The translations under genes and the position numbers were made by a program. Below the pieces are notes generated by a model that made no database searches, was not told the DNA's origin, and saw only the letters and a program-made list of their open reading frames with translations. A stretch of 64,000 bases of DNA from Sipunculus nudus (Eukaryota > Annelida > Sipuncula > Golfingiida > Sipunculidae). The stretch spans positions 40,325,214 to 40,389,213 of the forward strand of contig CM049320.1 of NCBI GenBank assembly GCA_026874595.1. Reading direction: 5' to 3'. Positions 47,095 through 57,540 of this stretch are shown here, in pieces (positions within the stretch are counted from its first letter, which is position 1; each line of letters starts with the position of its first letter).

Positions 47095-48606
47095 TTAATT
47101 TCTGGGCCGCCAACGACGTATGTAGACACCATTTGGCCAAAAAGAGCTCGCCGAGACAATGCGTACACTGTGAGCTCCTACAACCACATGGGCACCTTTA
47201 TTTGGACCATATCGACTGGGCAAGATTTTAACCTGTATACCATTCACCCCTTTATCCCGCATGTACCTGGATATATCTTCCTCAGATATATTTGGCCACC
47301 AGTTCCCCACATAAAACTCTACATCAGTATTACTAACCCTATCATGGCCAGACTGAGCAGAATACCCCGAACTTTTCCTCCCCTCCCTGCCTCTGGCATA
47401 GCCATGTGGGATTGGGAAACTATTATTGTGATTTTCCTGTGACACAGGTGTACGGTTATGCCAACTGTTATGCTCAGGGTGACCAGTGGACCCTGACTCT
47501 GGTGGATCATTTGGCTTAGCTCTCTGTGCATACGACTGATTGTTGCCGTGACCGGGTGTTATGCGGCTTTCAATGAACACCAGATTTTGTCTCAGGAATG
47601 ACAATGACTCAGTCAGGGACCTAACCTTAAATTCATGCACACCCATCTCAGCATCTATATTCCGAACATGGTTATTAAATTTCCTGAGATCACCATGTAA
47701 TTTACACATTCCATCATCAATATCAATAAGTCTATCTTTCAGACACTGAACGGTTCGTTTGACACCCTCAACATTGTATTCATGTTCTTTAATATGTTTG
47801 CTTCTCACAGAGTCCATTTCGGCATAATCACTGAGTCCATTCTCAACTGTTTTAAGTCTCTTGTCAATATCACTAATACTTTCGACAGTTTCTCTTAGTT
47901 TTTCCTCAAAACGAAGAGAGCGTGTTTCTAATTTGTCCATGCGACTGTTGAAGGCGGTATGTAGCGAATCATGTTTTTTAACCAGATCATCCAACACCAT
48001 CAGAATATTTGCGATACTTCTCCCTACATCAGGGCCAATAGTCACTGAAGTTTCAGGTGCAGTTCCACTTTCAGCATTCTGAGCCGCCATTCTAGGAATA
48101 GGTACAATATCAATGTTCCTTGGAAGGCTGAGGGCCTCTGCCTCTGGATAAGCACTGGGATGCCTATCACGAATACAAGTTAATTCCTCAGCAGGAGCTC
48201 CGTATAGGAATTGCACCAGGCTGTAAATATCCTTAGCTAACTTAACCTCGATTTTCTCACCATTTTCATGTCGTGGCTTTACACGTTTGATCAGGAGCCC
48301 TGCAGGACACCTGGGATCTCTGGAACATAACTTAAACAAAGTTTCTCTGGTCTCCTCAAGACAGATACCCATTTCAGCAGCTTTAACACAGATGATGTTA
48401 ACAAATTCGTCTCTGGGTACATTTTGAATCTCCTTCAACAAGGATTTAGCTTGTGGCGACTCCAAACACTCTAACGGGTCGGCATTGTTTATCATATTGT
48501 TTGTTGACATATTGGGGTTCGGAGGTAACAGCATGACAAATGTCTCTGTGTCATTGAGTAAGTCAAGAGATTGAGAGAACAACTGGCCTGTTTCTGACGC
48601 TGCCAT
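47095..48606 (-). CDS. LINE ORF1: coiled-coil and RRM-like RNA-binding protein
   Basis: Complete 503-residue protein encoded just upstream of ORF2, in a strong start context (A at -3, G at +4). Residues about 48-150 form a helical, Leu/Glu-rich N-terminal region of no recognised family. About 200-345 are a predicted long coiled coil with heptad-like Leu/Ile spacing (for example DKLETRSLRFEEKLRETVES), suited to trimer or multimer assembly. About 350-425 are a low-complexity His/Asn/Gly/Ser-rich linker. About 428-503 are a small domain starting DVEFYVGNWWPNISEEDISR that looks like an RRM-type or related nucleic-acid-binding fold and ends in a basic tail (RRWRPRN). By analogy with other LINEs it would bind LINE RNA in cytoplasmic particles. 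The fold assignments are by eye. Confidence 0.9.
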   Translation of the reverse strand: MAASETGQLFSQSLDLLNDTETFVMLLPPNPNMSTNNMINNADPLECLESPQAKSLLKEIQNVPRDEFVNIICVKAAEMGICLEETRETLFKLCSRDPRCPAGLLIKRVKPRHENGEKIEVKLAKDIYSLVQFLYGAPAEELTCIRDRHPSAYPEAEALSLPRNIDIVPIPRMAAQNAESGTAPETSVTIGPDVGRSIANILMVLDDLVKKHDSLHTAFNSRMDKLETRSLRFEEKLRETVESISDIDKRLKTVENGLSDYAEMDSVRSKHIKEHEYNVEGVKRTVQCLKDRLIDIDDGMCKLHGDLRKFNNHVRNIDAEMGVHEFKVRSLTESLSFLRQNLVFIESRITPGHGNNQSYAQRAKPNDPPESGSTGHPEHNSWHNRTPVSQENHNNSFPIPHGYARGREGRKSSGYSAQSGHDRVSNTDVEFYVGNWWPNISEEDISRYMRDKGVNGIQVKILPSRYGPNKGAHVVVGAHSVRIVSASSFWPNGVYIRRWRPRN

Positions 48607-48940
48607 TGTATGAACTTAATCAGAGCCAGTCCTTTTTGTAGTAGCAGGATACAGTTTATGAAACACATGTGTTAATTGGCGGGACCATGAAAAAGCAGCT
48701 GGGCGATGATATAGTACCGTTCAAATCTGACGTGGGTTGATCACTTACTTTTTGGGTTTTGTCGACGAGCAAGTTCATTTTACTCGGGTTTGTTCACCAT
48801 AGCGTGAAGAAGAGTCACTTGAAAATCCTTTCACTTCAAGATATGTGTCATTTCACGAGAATTTTTACAAATAAATCCACCTTTTTCAGCTGTCCAGAAA
48901 AAGACCAACCTCACCAGCCGCGCATGCGCAGACATAGTGT
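48607..48940 (-). promoter_or_regulatory. LINE 5' UTR with NRF1-like promoter site
   Basis: The 334 bp between the inferred LINE start and ORF1. Twelve bp inside the 5' end lies the palindrome GCGCATGCGC (48920-48929, within TGCGCATGCGCGG), which matches the NRF1 consensus and is a plausible internal promoter, since LINEs need a promoter that lies within the transcript. The rest contains no other recognised site. Confidence 0.5.
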
Positions 48941-50004
48941 TAATGTTAACACGAACTCGTCTCAAGCAGATATCACCGAGCTGCATGCCTTCGCAATGGT
49001 AATGCATGATTAATTTTATGTCATTATGTTAGACAGTTAACAAGGTTCCCGCAAGGCCCTTTTTTCCAGACGGGATAACTGGCATACTCCCCGTTTGATC
49101 AAGGGCGTTTCTCTAAACCTGGTTACTCAAAATAAAGAGAAAAAATGCCAGAATCCAGATAATTCCCAAGTTTATTCAGTTAGATACTGATGCTTGATCA
49201 TTTAAAGTTATTGAGGTCGAAGTGCAATATTAAAAAAAAATTATATACTGCTCGGTTAAAATTCAGGATTAAATGAACGAAAACCATCGGGAAAAGCTAT
49301 TATTTGTATGGAGAAAATATGCATGCATTTTTGTTATCTTTGTTTCCAGCCAATATAAGACATTTTAGTATACGTGTAACCATGTCGGCAGCCAGCGACC
49401 ATTCATTACTACCTCATATTATAATCATGCTACAAATGTCATTCGCGTTAACACATATGGATAAATGTCATAAAATTCTTGAGTAGAACTAAACTTTTAA
49501 ATTAGTCTGATTGGTCAGCAATTTGAATTTTTAAAACGCGAGACCAAATCCGTGTCAAACAGCTGCAGGCACCGGTTGCTTCAACCACTGACAAACATAT
49601 TACTGCATGAACATATTAAGGGTCACGGGGATGATTGAGGCTGAAACCTGCGAAAATCCATGACAGAATTCCTATTTCAATTATGACACGTGACAAATTA
49701 CGTATACGATTGCGACCTGGAAAGTTCTGCGCAGGAAAAAAACATGTTGATCATAGGCTAGGCCAAAAGGAATTAGAGATTTCGTGGTTGTGGCAGTGAG
49801 TTGGTCTGTTCACATTACATCAAGAAGAATTCACAATATGTTTTAAGTAATCAAATTTTCATGATTATTATAAAAACTCTTTGGCTGGGGTTCGATTTTG
49901 TACGATTATGTCACCTCTCTCTCTCCTCAAATGACAGATTATTACCAAATGTTTTGATTAATTTAGAGACACTCGCGGGTGAAGCATGATTTTCTGTACA
50001 CACA

Positions 50005-50101
<97 letters not shown>

Positions 50102-50847
50102 AAATATCCTGCCCTTTCACATAACCTCATGTGATACAGTTAAAAAATGAAGCACACAGTACGTCAAGCCATGACACTTTAAGTTCGGCACACGAAAAAC
50201 GATTATCCCGTTGAACTGTCATGCAAGTGAGCGCACGAAAACAGTTGCTTAGAGGATGCAAACAATGATATCTATATACATGTATCTCAATAGCTGAATT
50301 GAAACCTTCGATTTTTCAAGATGCTTTTAGCAATTTAACGTTATATCAGTTGAGATCAAATAATTCATGTGAAACCAACGCCTGTCAAAGGAAATGAGGA
50401 AAATCATAACAATTTTCATCTGCATGATTAAATGAGCGGTCAGCTTCACCAAAACACGCTATATTGTCAGATCTGAAAACACAACGGGGGAACTCCCATC
50501 CTTCACGTTCCCACTCACTGTCCTTGTTCACACCCGGCCTGATATTGAATAAATTAATTTATCCCAAGGGTAATTAACTTGTCAAAATATTCGTTAAGTT
50601 TGTTTCATATTATTTTTCATATAAATATAATTGCATTAGACTGAGACAACTTTTGTCCATCAGATATTTGCCTCATCTTTACGGCTCAGCCGGCTAGCCA
50701 GCCACAACGTTGTCCACTCAGCCATCATCATTGTTTTTAGACCTGAGCCGGCTCAGCCGGCTAGCCAGCCATTTTTTCTTCAAGCCAGCCGATTTACAGG
50801 TCAACGGCTGGCTCCCAGGTCTGGCGGCAACGTTCACTACTTTAATG
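48941..50847 (+). repeat. 1.9-kb direct repeat, right copy
   Basis: Partner of 41411-43309. Its left boundary is exactly the 5' end of the LINE, and its right boundary leads into unique flank (GCAAATTTTATTCATTGAC). It ends with the second copy of the hAT right terminus (50810-50823) and target duplication (50824-50831). Eight bp longer than the left copy because of the microsatellite. Confidence 0.97.
50003..50098. repeat. (CT)n(TA)n(GA)n palindromic microsatellite, right copy
   Basis: Longer allele of the tract at 42471-42562, ending GAGATAGAAAA. Confidence 0.95.
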
Positions 50848-51291
50848 GCAAATTTTATTCATTGACATAAACTAAATACGGCACAATGTGAAAGAGTACC
50901 GTCTACTCAATATTCATTTTAAGCGGCATTGTATGTCGTCTGGCTTGGCACACATGAACGTAATTTTTAAATATTTAGAGAAATGTCTGAATATGTTGAA
51001 TTTATACTATTTTAAATTATTCAGATAATTGGTAACAGACATGAAAATAAAAACAAACTATCATCAATTTAATAATATTATTTACGATATAATAAGGTAA
51101 TATTTGATTCATTTGCTCCACTTATTGACTTATCGGCTGAGGGCTGAAAGCTAAATGTGTGGTTCAGATGAGTGCCGATTTCATTGTATAGGTATGGGGC
51201 GGGTTTTAAACCACTTCGGCCATGCATGGCGGTTGCAGGCTGAGGCGGGACGGGTGCGGGCCCTAAATTATGGCTCGCGCGCATGGCTCTA

Positions 51292-51293
<2 letters not shown>

Positions 51294-51331
<38 letters not shown>
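51294..51331. repeat. (CA)n microsatellite
   Basis: About 19 CA dinucleotides. Confidence 0.95.
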
Positions 51332-51336
<5 letters not shown>

Positions 51337-51952
51337 GGAGAGAGATTTTATATGTATATTAAGTTATATAGTGTGAGTGCACAAATTACTGCCAAGTACT
51401 TTATCAGAGTATTTAATGACACTTGAAAATTTATACAAGAAGCCTTAGGAGGGTCTGTGTTAAACAAAATATGAGCTATAATGATGATGAAAAATGTATA
51501 TGTCACAATAATGCATTTGTATTAAGATTCCGGAAATACCCAGAGATCCTTTTTTTTTTGTGTACGTTTGTTGAAATTTCGGGGTTATGCTCACATACGC
51601 CCAAAGCAAACCGGCATAACTGCCCTTCTCCCTCGATCATAAACCAGTAATTGAATAGCCCCCCCCCCCCCCCCCCCACATTAGACCTTCCTACATCTTA
51701 ATGGTTTAACGTAGGCTATGAGTCCTATAAGAAGAGTTTACATGACGTACTTCTTATGATGGTCTAGAAGGCACTGTACACCGAACTAGTCATCAATTTA
51801 TAATGATAATTAGATGGGTATAATTATAGGAACGTATATAGATACTCCCGCCAGGATCCCCTGATCAAACTTTTCTCTGTTTTATACACTTTGTCACGCT
51901 TCACGGTTATACATATGAAAAGATAGCAAAGCGGCCCCTAGAAACCAATTAA

Positions 51953-52020
<68 letters not shown>
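51953..52020. repeat. (CT)n(TA)n microsatellite
   Basis: CT tract continuing directly into a TA tract. It has the same composition order as the microsatellite in the 1.9-kb repeat but lacks the GA arm. Confidence 0.95.
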
Positions 52021-52024
<4 letters not shown>

Positions 52025-52727
52025 TCTTTTAAAAATACAGATATTCCTATAAACATGAATACAGTATTTATACGAAAATCACAATTGAAAGAATTCATTA
52101 AATGAATTCAGTGTCTTACTTTTAGTATTTAAATATTTCTTGAGGGAAAGTTATAGAACTTTAGACTCTCCTGTATTATAGACCCTTTAAATTTTTTTTT
52201 TGAGAATGAAGCCATGTATAAACAATTCGATGCATTGATCTTATATATACTTACCAGTTTGACTTGCTGAGAATGCCCTTTCTCATGCAGTATTCATCAG
52301 TCGTAATATCGCTGGATCAAGAGCAGAGGAGAAAACTGACCGCTCGTGAAATTTAACAGAGTACTAGTAAAGTAACATAATGCATGCATGCACTCGTAGA
52401 TTTTGAATACATTAGAGTCGATATGCAAATCTATTCGGCCTCCCAGTATATATCTATGTTCCCCACTGTGTTGTCTGACAAAAGCTGCACCAGAGGTCAT
52501 TTAATTTTCACGGTAATAGACAGTGCCAGCTATCTTAATTTATTTATTCGTATAGCTGTCGTATCGGCTTGGTTAATATTAGTGAGGGTATGATAAGAGT
52601 CGTACCAGAGCTCGTTTAGTTTTAGTGCCGTGTGGACACTCCCCAGACTCCCGCTGTGCAGATACGCAATATATATTATAAAACTGTCACCCTACATGAT
52701 ATCCAATATGATTTAGCATCATCTTAC

Positions 52728-53060
52728 AGATGATGGGATGAACTTATCTAAATCGCCTGATAAAGACACATTGCCCATCCATGCGCTTTCTATACATATT
52801 ATATCCGATGAATGATTGGAGTCACAAATCGATCGAAATACTCCGAAATCGCAGCTGTAAGTGCACTCGCGGCTTGAAGGAACGGTACTAGGTAAAATGG
52901 TCAGCAAAACCTGGTCTCTTGAGATTGAAGACGAAGATGTATGGCTGAACATATCTGGTACAATGGCGAAGAGTCGAACTGGGGAGCCCCATGGCCCTGT
53001 AGAAACAGTGCAATGCAGCAGGTCATCTGATGAAATAAAGGTATTCCCATCAAATTCTCT
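52728..53060 (-). other. Alternative minus-strand exon (111 open codons)
   Basis: On the minus strand 111 codons are open between an acceptor (GTGTTTGTTTTAG before 53060) and a donor (CATCT/GTAAGA at 52727), phase 0 at both ends. The product begins REFDGNTFISSDDLLHCTVS and contains six Cys, with no recognised domain. It overlaps, in antisense, exon 1 of the plus-strand model below. The plus-strand model has a terminal exon and a polyadenylation signal, so this reading is less likely, but antisense genes are possible. Confidence 0.25.
52897..53040 (+). CDS. Unknown small gene, exon 1 (48 codons)
   Basis: ATG at 52897 in a good context (A at -3, G at +4), 48 codons, ending at donor ATAAAG/GTATTC in phase 0. 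It begins MVSKTWSLEIEDEDVWLNIS, with an acidic patch, then is polar. It joins in frame to the exon at 54198-54326. No signal peptide or known domain. An in-frame extension upstream to 52861 exists without a better ATG. An antisense reading of the same DNA is recorded separately. Confidence 0.4.
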
Positions 53061-54197
53061 CTAAAACAAACACTATAACACATAACCTTCTTAGTTAACC
53101 ACCATATTTTAAACTATAATTTCTTTTATTTCTAAGGCTCTCGCCCTGCAAGTCCACGAGCCGCTTCACTCTCTTAAATCAGTGAAAAGATAAATATTAG
53201 ATATATATGGTGACTCTATAGATGCAATGTAACATAATTATTCTGGTTACATAATGTACATCTTGGGCTGCTCAATTAGACATTTATGAGACAATGGGGC
53301 TGCTAAAACAGTTTTTAGAATATTATAACAAAACACTCTCTGTATCAGATTTTTTTCTGTGATGTTAAGTTATTTTCCTTCATTAATTAATGAACATTTT
53401 TACGTCAGATGAATATATTGTTCTGATATCTGATTAAAAATAAAATATCGAGACGAAATTACATTTTTTAATGTATATATATATTAAAAATCCAAGTTAA
53501 CGGGAGTGACTTGATAAGCTCAAGTGTTCAAGAGCAGATCAATTCCATACTGCACATTATGACATGTGCTGCACACTTTAAAAAAATACTCCATCGTGGA
53601 CAGTTCGTTCAAGGAGAGATTCTCCATGCATTGCGTAACTTAATTGGCCTTTCCTTGGAGCCAATTCAAAAATAAATTACAGGGATAAACAAGACTCCAC
53701 AAGGCTTATCATAATTGTACTTTTCTCTAAACTACAATCTCCATAAACAATAGGATTTGATATACCAACCAGTGAGCGCTAACACCCACCACAGGTACAT
53801 TAAAGGAGCTATAATTAACGCATGCAGAGCCAAGTTGGTCGGTGCGTGTCTGATTGCTCATCCGACTAAGAAAGTCCTGAAAGAGGGGTGTAGTCAGGCG
53901 GAAAAAACAAAGGGGGGGGGGGGGGGGGTCCAACACAGGAGGACAAAGGAGACACCTTAAAAGGTCACCACGTCTGGAAAAGGGACGTCCGGGGCCGCAT
54001 ATTTTTTTAACCCTTTAAAATGTTGTATTGGATGAAAAGGGGGTGGGGGTGCTCTATCCGCTTCTGAACTTGTTTGACATTGAAATACTCTTGCAAAATA
54101 AGATCATTAAGATCAGTACCGAAAATCCTTTTTAATGTGCGTTCTCTGTAGGGAAGGGGTATGTCATGTAGTACACTAGAAACACATTATTTTTCAG
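53041..54197. other. Intron 1 of the unknown plus-strand gene
   Basis: AT-rich sequence with a poly-G run of about 18 at 53911-53928 and a possible small transposon end near 54054-54066 (reverse complement CAGAAGCGGATAG, like the CAGRGGCGGATCCAG ends elsewhere). Confidence 0.4.
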
Positions 54198-54326
54198 AAC
54201 CTTGGTACGTTTGGGACCGTGCTGCACGTGGCAAGGTTTAGCCATAGATGTTGGTCTGTTTTTGAGTATATAGCGGATCGTTATGAACAAGATTGGAAGG
54301 GAGAGCCCAAGCAGCTGAAGCAGACC
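54198..54326 (+). CDS. Unknown small gene, exon 2 (43 codons)
   Basis: Internal exon of 129 bp with a textbook acceptor (ACATTATTTTTCAG) and donor (AGACC/GTAAGT), open in phase 0. It encodes NLGTFGTVLHVARFSHRCWS, then VFEYIADRYEQDWKGEPKQL and KQT. The amphipathic, aromatic-rich pattern looks like a folded helical segment. Both splice sites and the coding quality make this the best-supported exon of the model. The family is not recognised. Confidence 0.55.
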
Positions 54327-54881
54327 GTAAGTTTATTCAGGGTCTACTGAATGAACCCACTAACTTTAAAAACAAGTTTGAATGTTCATCTAACAGAGCT
54401 CTCCAGCAAACCTGAATCATTTAAATCTTAAATGATTAAAAATTAAAAGACTTTTGACATGTTCATCCACTTTTGTGTTTCTGTGAGATACTTTTCTCCT
54501 CTGTAAATATAGAACTTTAATTACCACTGGAAGTATACACGAATAGTCACGAGGTATAGTTGATACACCCATGCAGGCGTATAAAGTTGAATACTCTGAG
54601 TGTTGATAAATTACCACACTGTTACAACCACTGTTGTAATAACGGTCACTATTGTAATAAATGTTCATTACAAAAGTGTTTAATTTTGCAGGTGCAGGTC
54701 CACCCTTCCGTAAAATGTCATCGAAATACGCTGAGAACTTTAGGAGATATGGCCCGGACACACACACATGAACACACACACACAGACACACCGTCGATCA
54801 CATAACCCCCTACCTCCGTTGCCGGAGGTAATAATTTTTACAAAAGAGACCGTTATTACAACATTGGTTGCTATATATATT

Positions 54882-54916
<35 letters not shown>

Positions 54917-55079
54917 GTAATATATGTTCCACTATTATGAGATAATTAAATTAAAACGCTTTTTTTTTACAATTTCTCTATTTTAAATTGAAGGTTTACC
55001 AAAGTTTTCAGGGACTTGATGGGGAAAATCGATTTCAGCTTCTACGTGGCGTGAAAATGGTTCTTTCTCCTTGAAGCAG
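54327..55079. other. Intron 2 of the unknown plus-strand gene
   Basis: Contains a CA-rich tract (54759-54791), a TA microsatellite (54885-54911) and a poly-T run (54960-54968). The minus-strand frame 54417-54791 is driven by the CA tract. Confidence 0.45.
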
Positions 55080-55286
55080 GCGGCCACCGAGGCTCAGAAT
55101 ATGAAGAAACTTGCAGTGGTACAACGGGCCTTTGTGAGGTTGACTAACACGTACAGGCAAATGGGGAAAGGGCACAACAAAAATACCCATGCACGGTACA
55201 CCACGAATGAGCGTTTGGCTCAGTTCCTGAAAATGTCATTCAAAGAAAAAGGCTTGACAATTTTACATTTATTTGAAAATGCCTAG
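55080..55286 (+). CDS. Unknown small gene, terminal exon (68 codons)
   Basis: After acceptor TTCTTTCTCCTTGAAGCAG, 68 codons in phase 0 end at TAG (55284-55286). It begins AATEAQNMKKLAVVQRAFVR, basic and helical, and continues with polar, Lys/Asn-rich sequence to ..ILHLFENA. Overlapping AATAAA signals at 55301-55310 suit a 3' end. The three exons (144, 129 and 207 bp) all join at phase 0 to give 159 residues. Domain and function unknown. The protein has no membrane segment, so it is probably cytosolic or nuclear. Confidence 0.5.
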   Translation, partial: AATEAQNMKKLAVVQRAFVRLTNTYRQMGKGHNKNTHARYTTNERLAQFLKMSFKEKGLTILHLFENA

Positions 55287-55300
55287 ATAAATGTAGACCA

Positions 55301-55310
55301 AATAAATAAA
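55301..55310 (+). terminator. Polyadenylation signal, unknown plus-strand gene
   Basis: Two overlapping AATAAA hexamers (AATAAATAAA) start 15 bp after the stop codon of the terminal exon. Confidence 0.5.
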
Positions 55311-57370
55311 ATATATCCACAACTGTTAAGAATGCCTTTTTCATGACTGAACGGCCTGTATATCATTGACGGGGCATACTGGTGAGTCTCGCCACCAACA
55401 CACCTCACTATACCCTGCCAAATATCTGGGATAACTTGTATATATTAATAATGCACATATAAGTCATCATATGCACACTTAATACTCTGAGAATATCCTC
55501 CTTTTGCATTATTAATCAGACTTTCAGAATATCATAAGAAATGTTCATTTAAAAATTACATAAATACGCAAGCCTTTGATGATATATGATATTAGTTACA
55601 TAAAACATAGCGATCACAGGACCATACAAGTCCTGGTCACTTGCCGGCCTTGTCAGCCGCGGGAATTAAAATATAACAATTACGACAGGGCTTCCGGTCA
55701 GTTCCTATGCCTAGCAGGGTAAGCCTGACATATATAAAAATAAAGATAGGCGGCATCGGGTGACCAGCGCTGGTCTGCAGGACGATATTGCATAACCTCT
55801 GACAGACTGCCATATGTATGACCAGACTTAGCCTGTACACTTAGCCGATGATACGTCAACACGTGTCGATCACGGCTGATTAGTTTCCCATTAGTCTTCC
55901 GGCGGGCGATGCTCGTTAACAAAAGATTGACTGCTCTTCCGATAGAAATGCACGACTTGTATTGTGATAAATACTTCAGTTGAGCCACCGTTGTATTCAT
56001 AATGTGCTCTTATATATATATGTAAACACAGAAAAAGAAAAATGGCGGGGTTATCCATGTATACACATATCCAATTATCATTATAAATTCATAACTGAAT
56101 GATTTTGTGTTCATTTAGACTATTGCAAATATCTTACATTGTCACCGCGTTAACAATGCCCGTTTTTTTTAACGATGGCATGACATTTCTATTTATTGCA
56201 GACACAGTTAGTCTGCCATGTGTGTGTGTGTGTGTGTGTGTGAGGGTGTGTGTGTGTGTGTGTGTGTGTGAAAAGCTGCGTACAAGTATTCAATTGCAAA
56301 GTCTTCAGCCAACTTGTTTTATTGCAACAAAGACGTTTCGGCAATTTGACGGGAGGAAAGGAAGGGTCCTATATTTAATATCATCTCCTTATTTCGAGAC
56401 CCTCGCGTGCCAACAAAAACGGCTGCCACCCAGCGGATTACATACAGGCTCACTTCATAATAATAAGACTGCAGTCCTGAGCCCGTCTCTCTCTGCCGCC
56501 GAGCGTATAACGGACTCACTTCTTAATAATAGGACTGCAGTCCAGTGTCCGTGCATGCGGTTCGCTTGATAATTACATTACCATGCTTAAACAGCTACCT
56601 CTAGGTGCCATAAACGCCGGCGAGGGCGCCCTACCATCTGACCAGCACTCGGGGTTTCGGGGTTACATCACAGGGGGTTATCTGATGAACCCAGCGGAGG
56701 CCAGATACTCCGGCGGGCTGGGGTAACGAAGACAAGAAGCGCGTTCACCAACAAACTACATCCACGCTGAAGTGATTACGAAATCATCCGGCTGGTCTAA
56801 GGGAATCTGAAACACCGTGAATCCGACTGTGAAAAATTCCTTGTTCTATCTGACCTTTACAAACTAAAGGTAACCTCTAGGAAAAAAAAGGGGGGGGGGG
56901 GAGTTGATATCACACAGGCTGCTTGTTTTGCTTAAATCAACGTGTTTATAATATGCGGGGGCCCGCCAATATAGTTTCAACAAGGGCATCTAGCAGCAAG
57001 TCAGATAAGCCAGAGCTTTGCAAATGGCGTTTCTACCTCTGCATATATGTGACGTACCACCTTGGGTTACATGTGTTTCCCGTTTGTCCACATTGCTTTG
57101 TTTACAAACATTTTGTTGATAAACAATATCATGCTTCCTTCACGAAGACATTTAGGAAAGTTTTACAACCAATATTACCCTTATATCATTAATCTATACA
57201 CAGAGTCAGCCAGGTATGATATAAATTACTTCTCAAAAGGTAGGTGAATAGGCTCCTTAAAACGTTTCATACAAATCTGCTATACTACCTTTAACTGCTT
57301 GCTTATTTTCCATTGGTATACCATTTTTATCTAATTTATTATAGATTATTATAGATTTCCACAAAGAAAG
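55311..57370. other. Intergenic stretch, no gene seen
   Basis: Holds a (GT)n tract (56219-56272). It also has a small two-copy repeat at about 56441-56540 (CTCACTTCATAATAATAAGA / CTCACTTCTTAATAATAGGA, each followed by CTGCAGTCC) and a poly-G run (56891-56902). Frames at 56099-56569 and 55698-56000 show no domain. Confidence 0.5.
56219..56272. repeat. (GT)n microsatellite
   Basis: About 26 GT units with one AGG interruption. Confidence 0.95.
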
Positions 57371-57540
57371 AGGTTAGTCTTCATGTGAACAGAATTTCAT
57401 CATAACATGTTATAATAAGTAAAAATGTTTTTTTTTGTTCACCGTGTCAATTCGGAGCATACATATTTATCAGAGTGTACTGACTGCGTTCAATATAACA
57501 AACCAGTATTATTATTCGACCTTTGTCACCACGGTGCCCG
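57371..57540 (+). repeat. Dispersed repeat family A, short copy
   Basis: Matches the 5' part of 34890-36150: GTCTTCATGTGAACAGAATT, TTTTTTGTTCACCGTGTC, CAGTATTATTATTCGACCT. The rest of the family sequence is missing. Confidence 0.6.

Larger units (their letters stand above)
43310..48940 (-). mobile_element. Full-length APE-type LINE (about 5.6 kb)
   Basis: Non-LTR retrotransposon read on the minus strand: a 5' UTR of about 334 bp, ORF1 (503 aa), a 43-bp spacer, ORF2 (1162 aa) and a 3' UTR of about 250 bp. It ends AATAAAGATTATCAAT with no long poly-A tail. Both ORFs are uninterrupted, so it is young. The boundaries are set by the two 1.9-kb direct repeats, which touch the LINE on each side. 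TAATG occurs at both junctions. The APE endonuclease, the C-terminal CCHC in ORF2 and the ORF1 with coiled coil put it in the jockey/I/CR1-like group at large. The clade is not determined. Confidence 0.92.
40674..50823. mobile_element. Non-autonomous hAT element, interrupted by a LINE
   Basis: The left terminus CAGACCTGGGAGCC (40674-40687) is the exact inverted copy of the right terminus GGCTCCCAGGTCTG (43272-43285 and again 50810-50823). GCGGCAAC directly precedes the left end (40666-40673) and directly follows each right end (43286-43293, 50824-50831), a perfect 8-bp target duplication of hAT type. Subterminal sequence is GCC-rich: left has two copies of GAGCCGCC..AATTGCGCCAGCCG, right has repeated CAGCCGGCTAGCCAGCC. 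Without the LINE and the duplicated segment the element is about 2.6 kb. No transposase frame is present, so it depended on another element. Confidence 0.85.
50848..52896. other. Intergenic stretch with microsatellites
   Basis: Contains a (CA)n tract (51294-51331), a poly-C run (51659-51677) and a (CT)n(TA)n tract (51953-52020). No gene recognised. The 51078-51337 frames are driven by the CA tract. Confidence 0.6.

Noticed and set aside
43745-48082. Shadow ORFs on both strands of the LINE (for example 44131-44628 and 46948-47442 plus, 47319-47531 minus)
   Set aside because: They overlap the well-supported ORF1 and ORF2 in other frames and have no domain of their own.
41411-50847. LTR retrotransposon
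   Set aside because: The direct repeats contain no LTR-like TG...CA ends or primer-binding site, they consist of hAT sequence plus flank, and the internal ORFs are APE-type LINE proteins without protease, RNase H or integrase.
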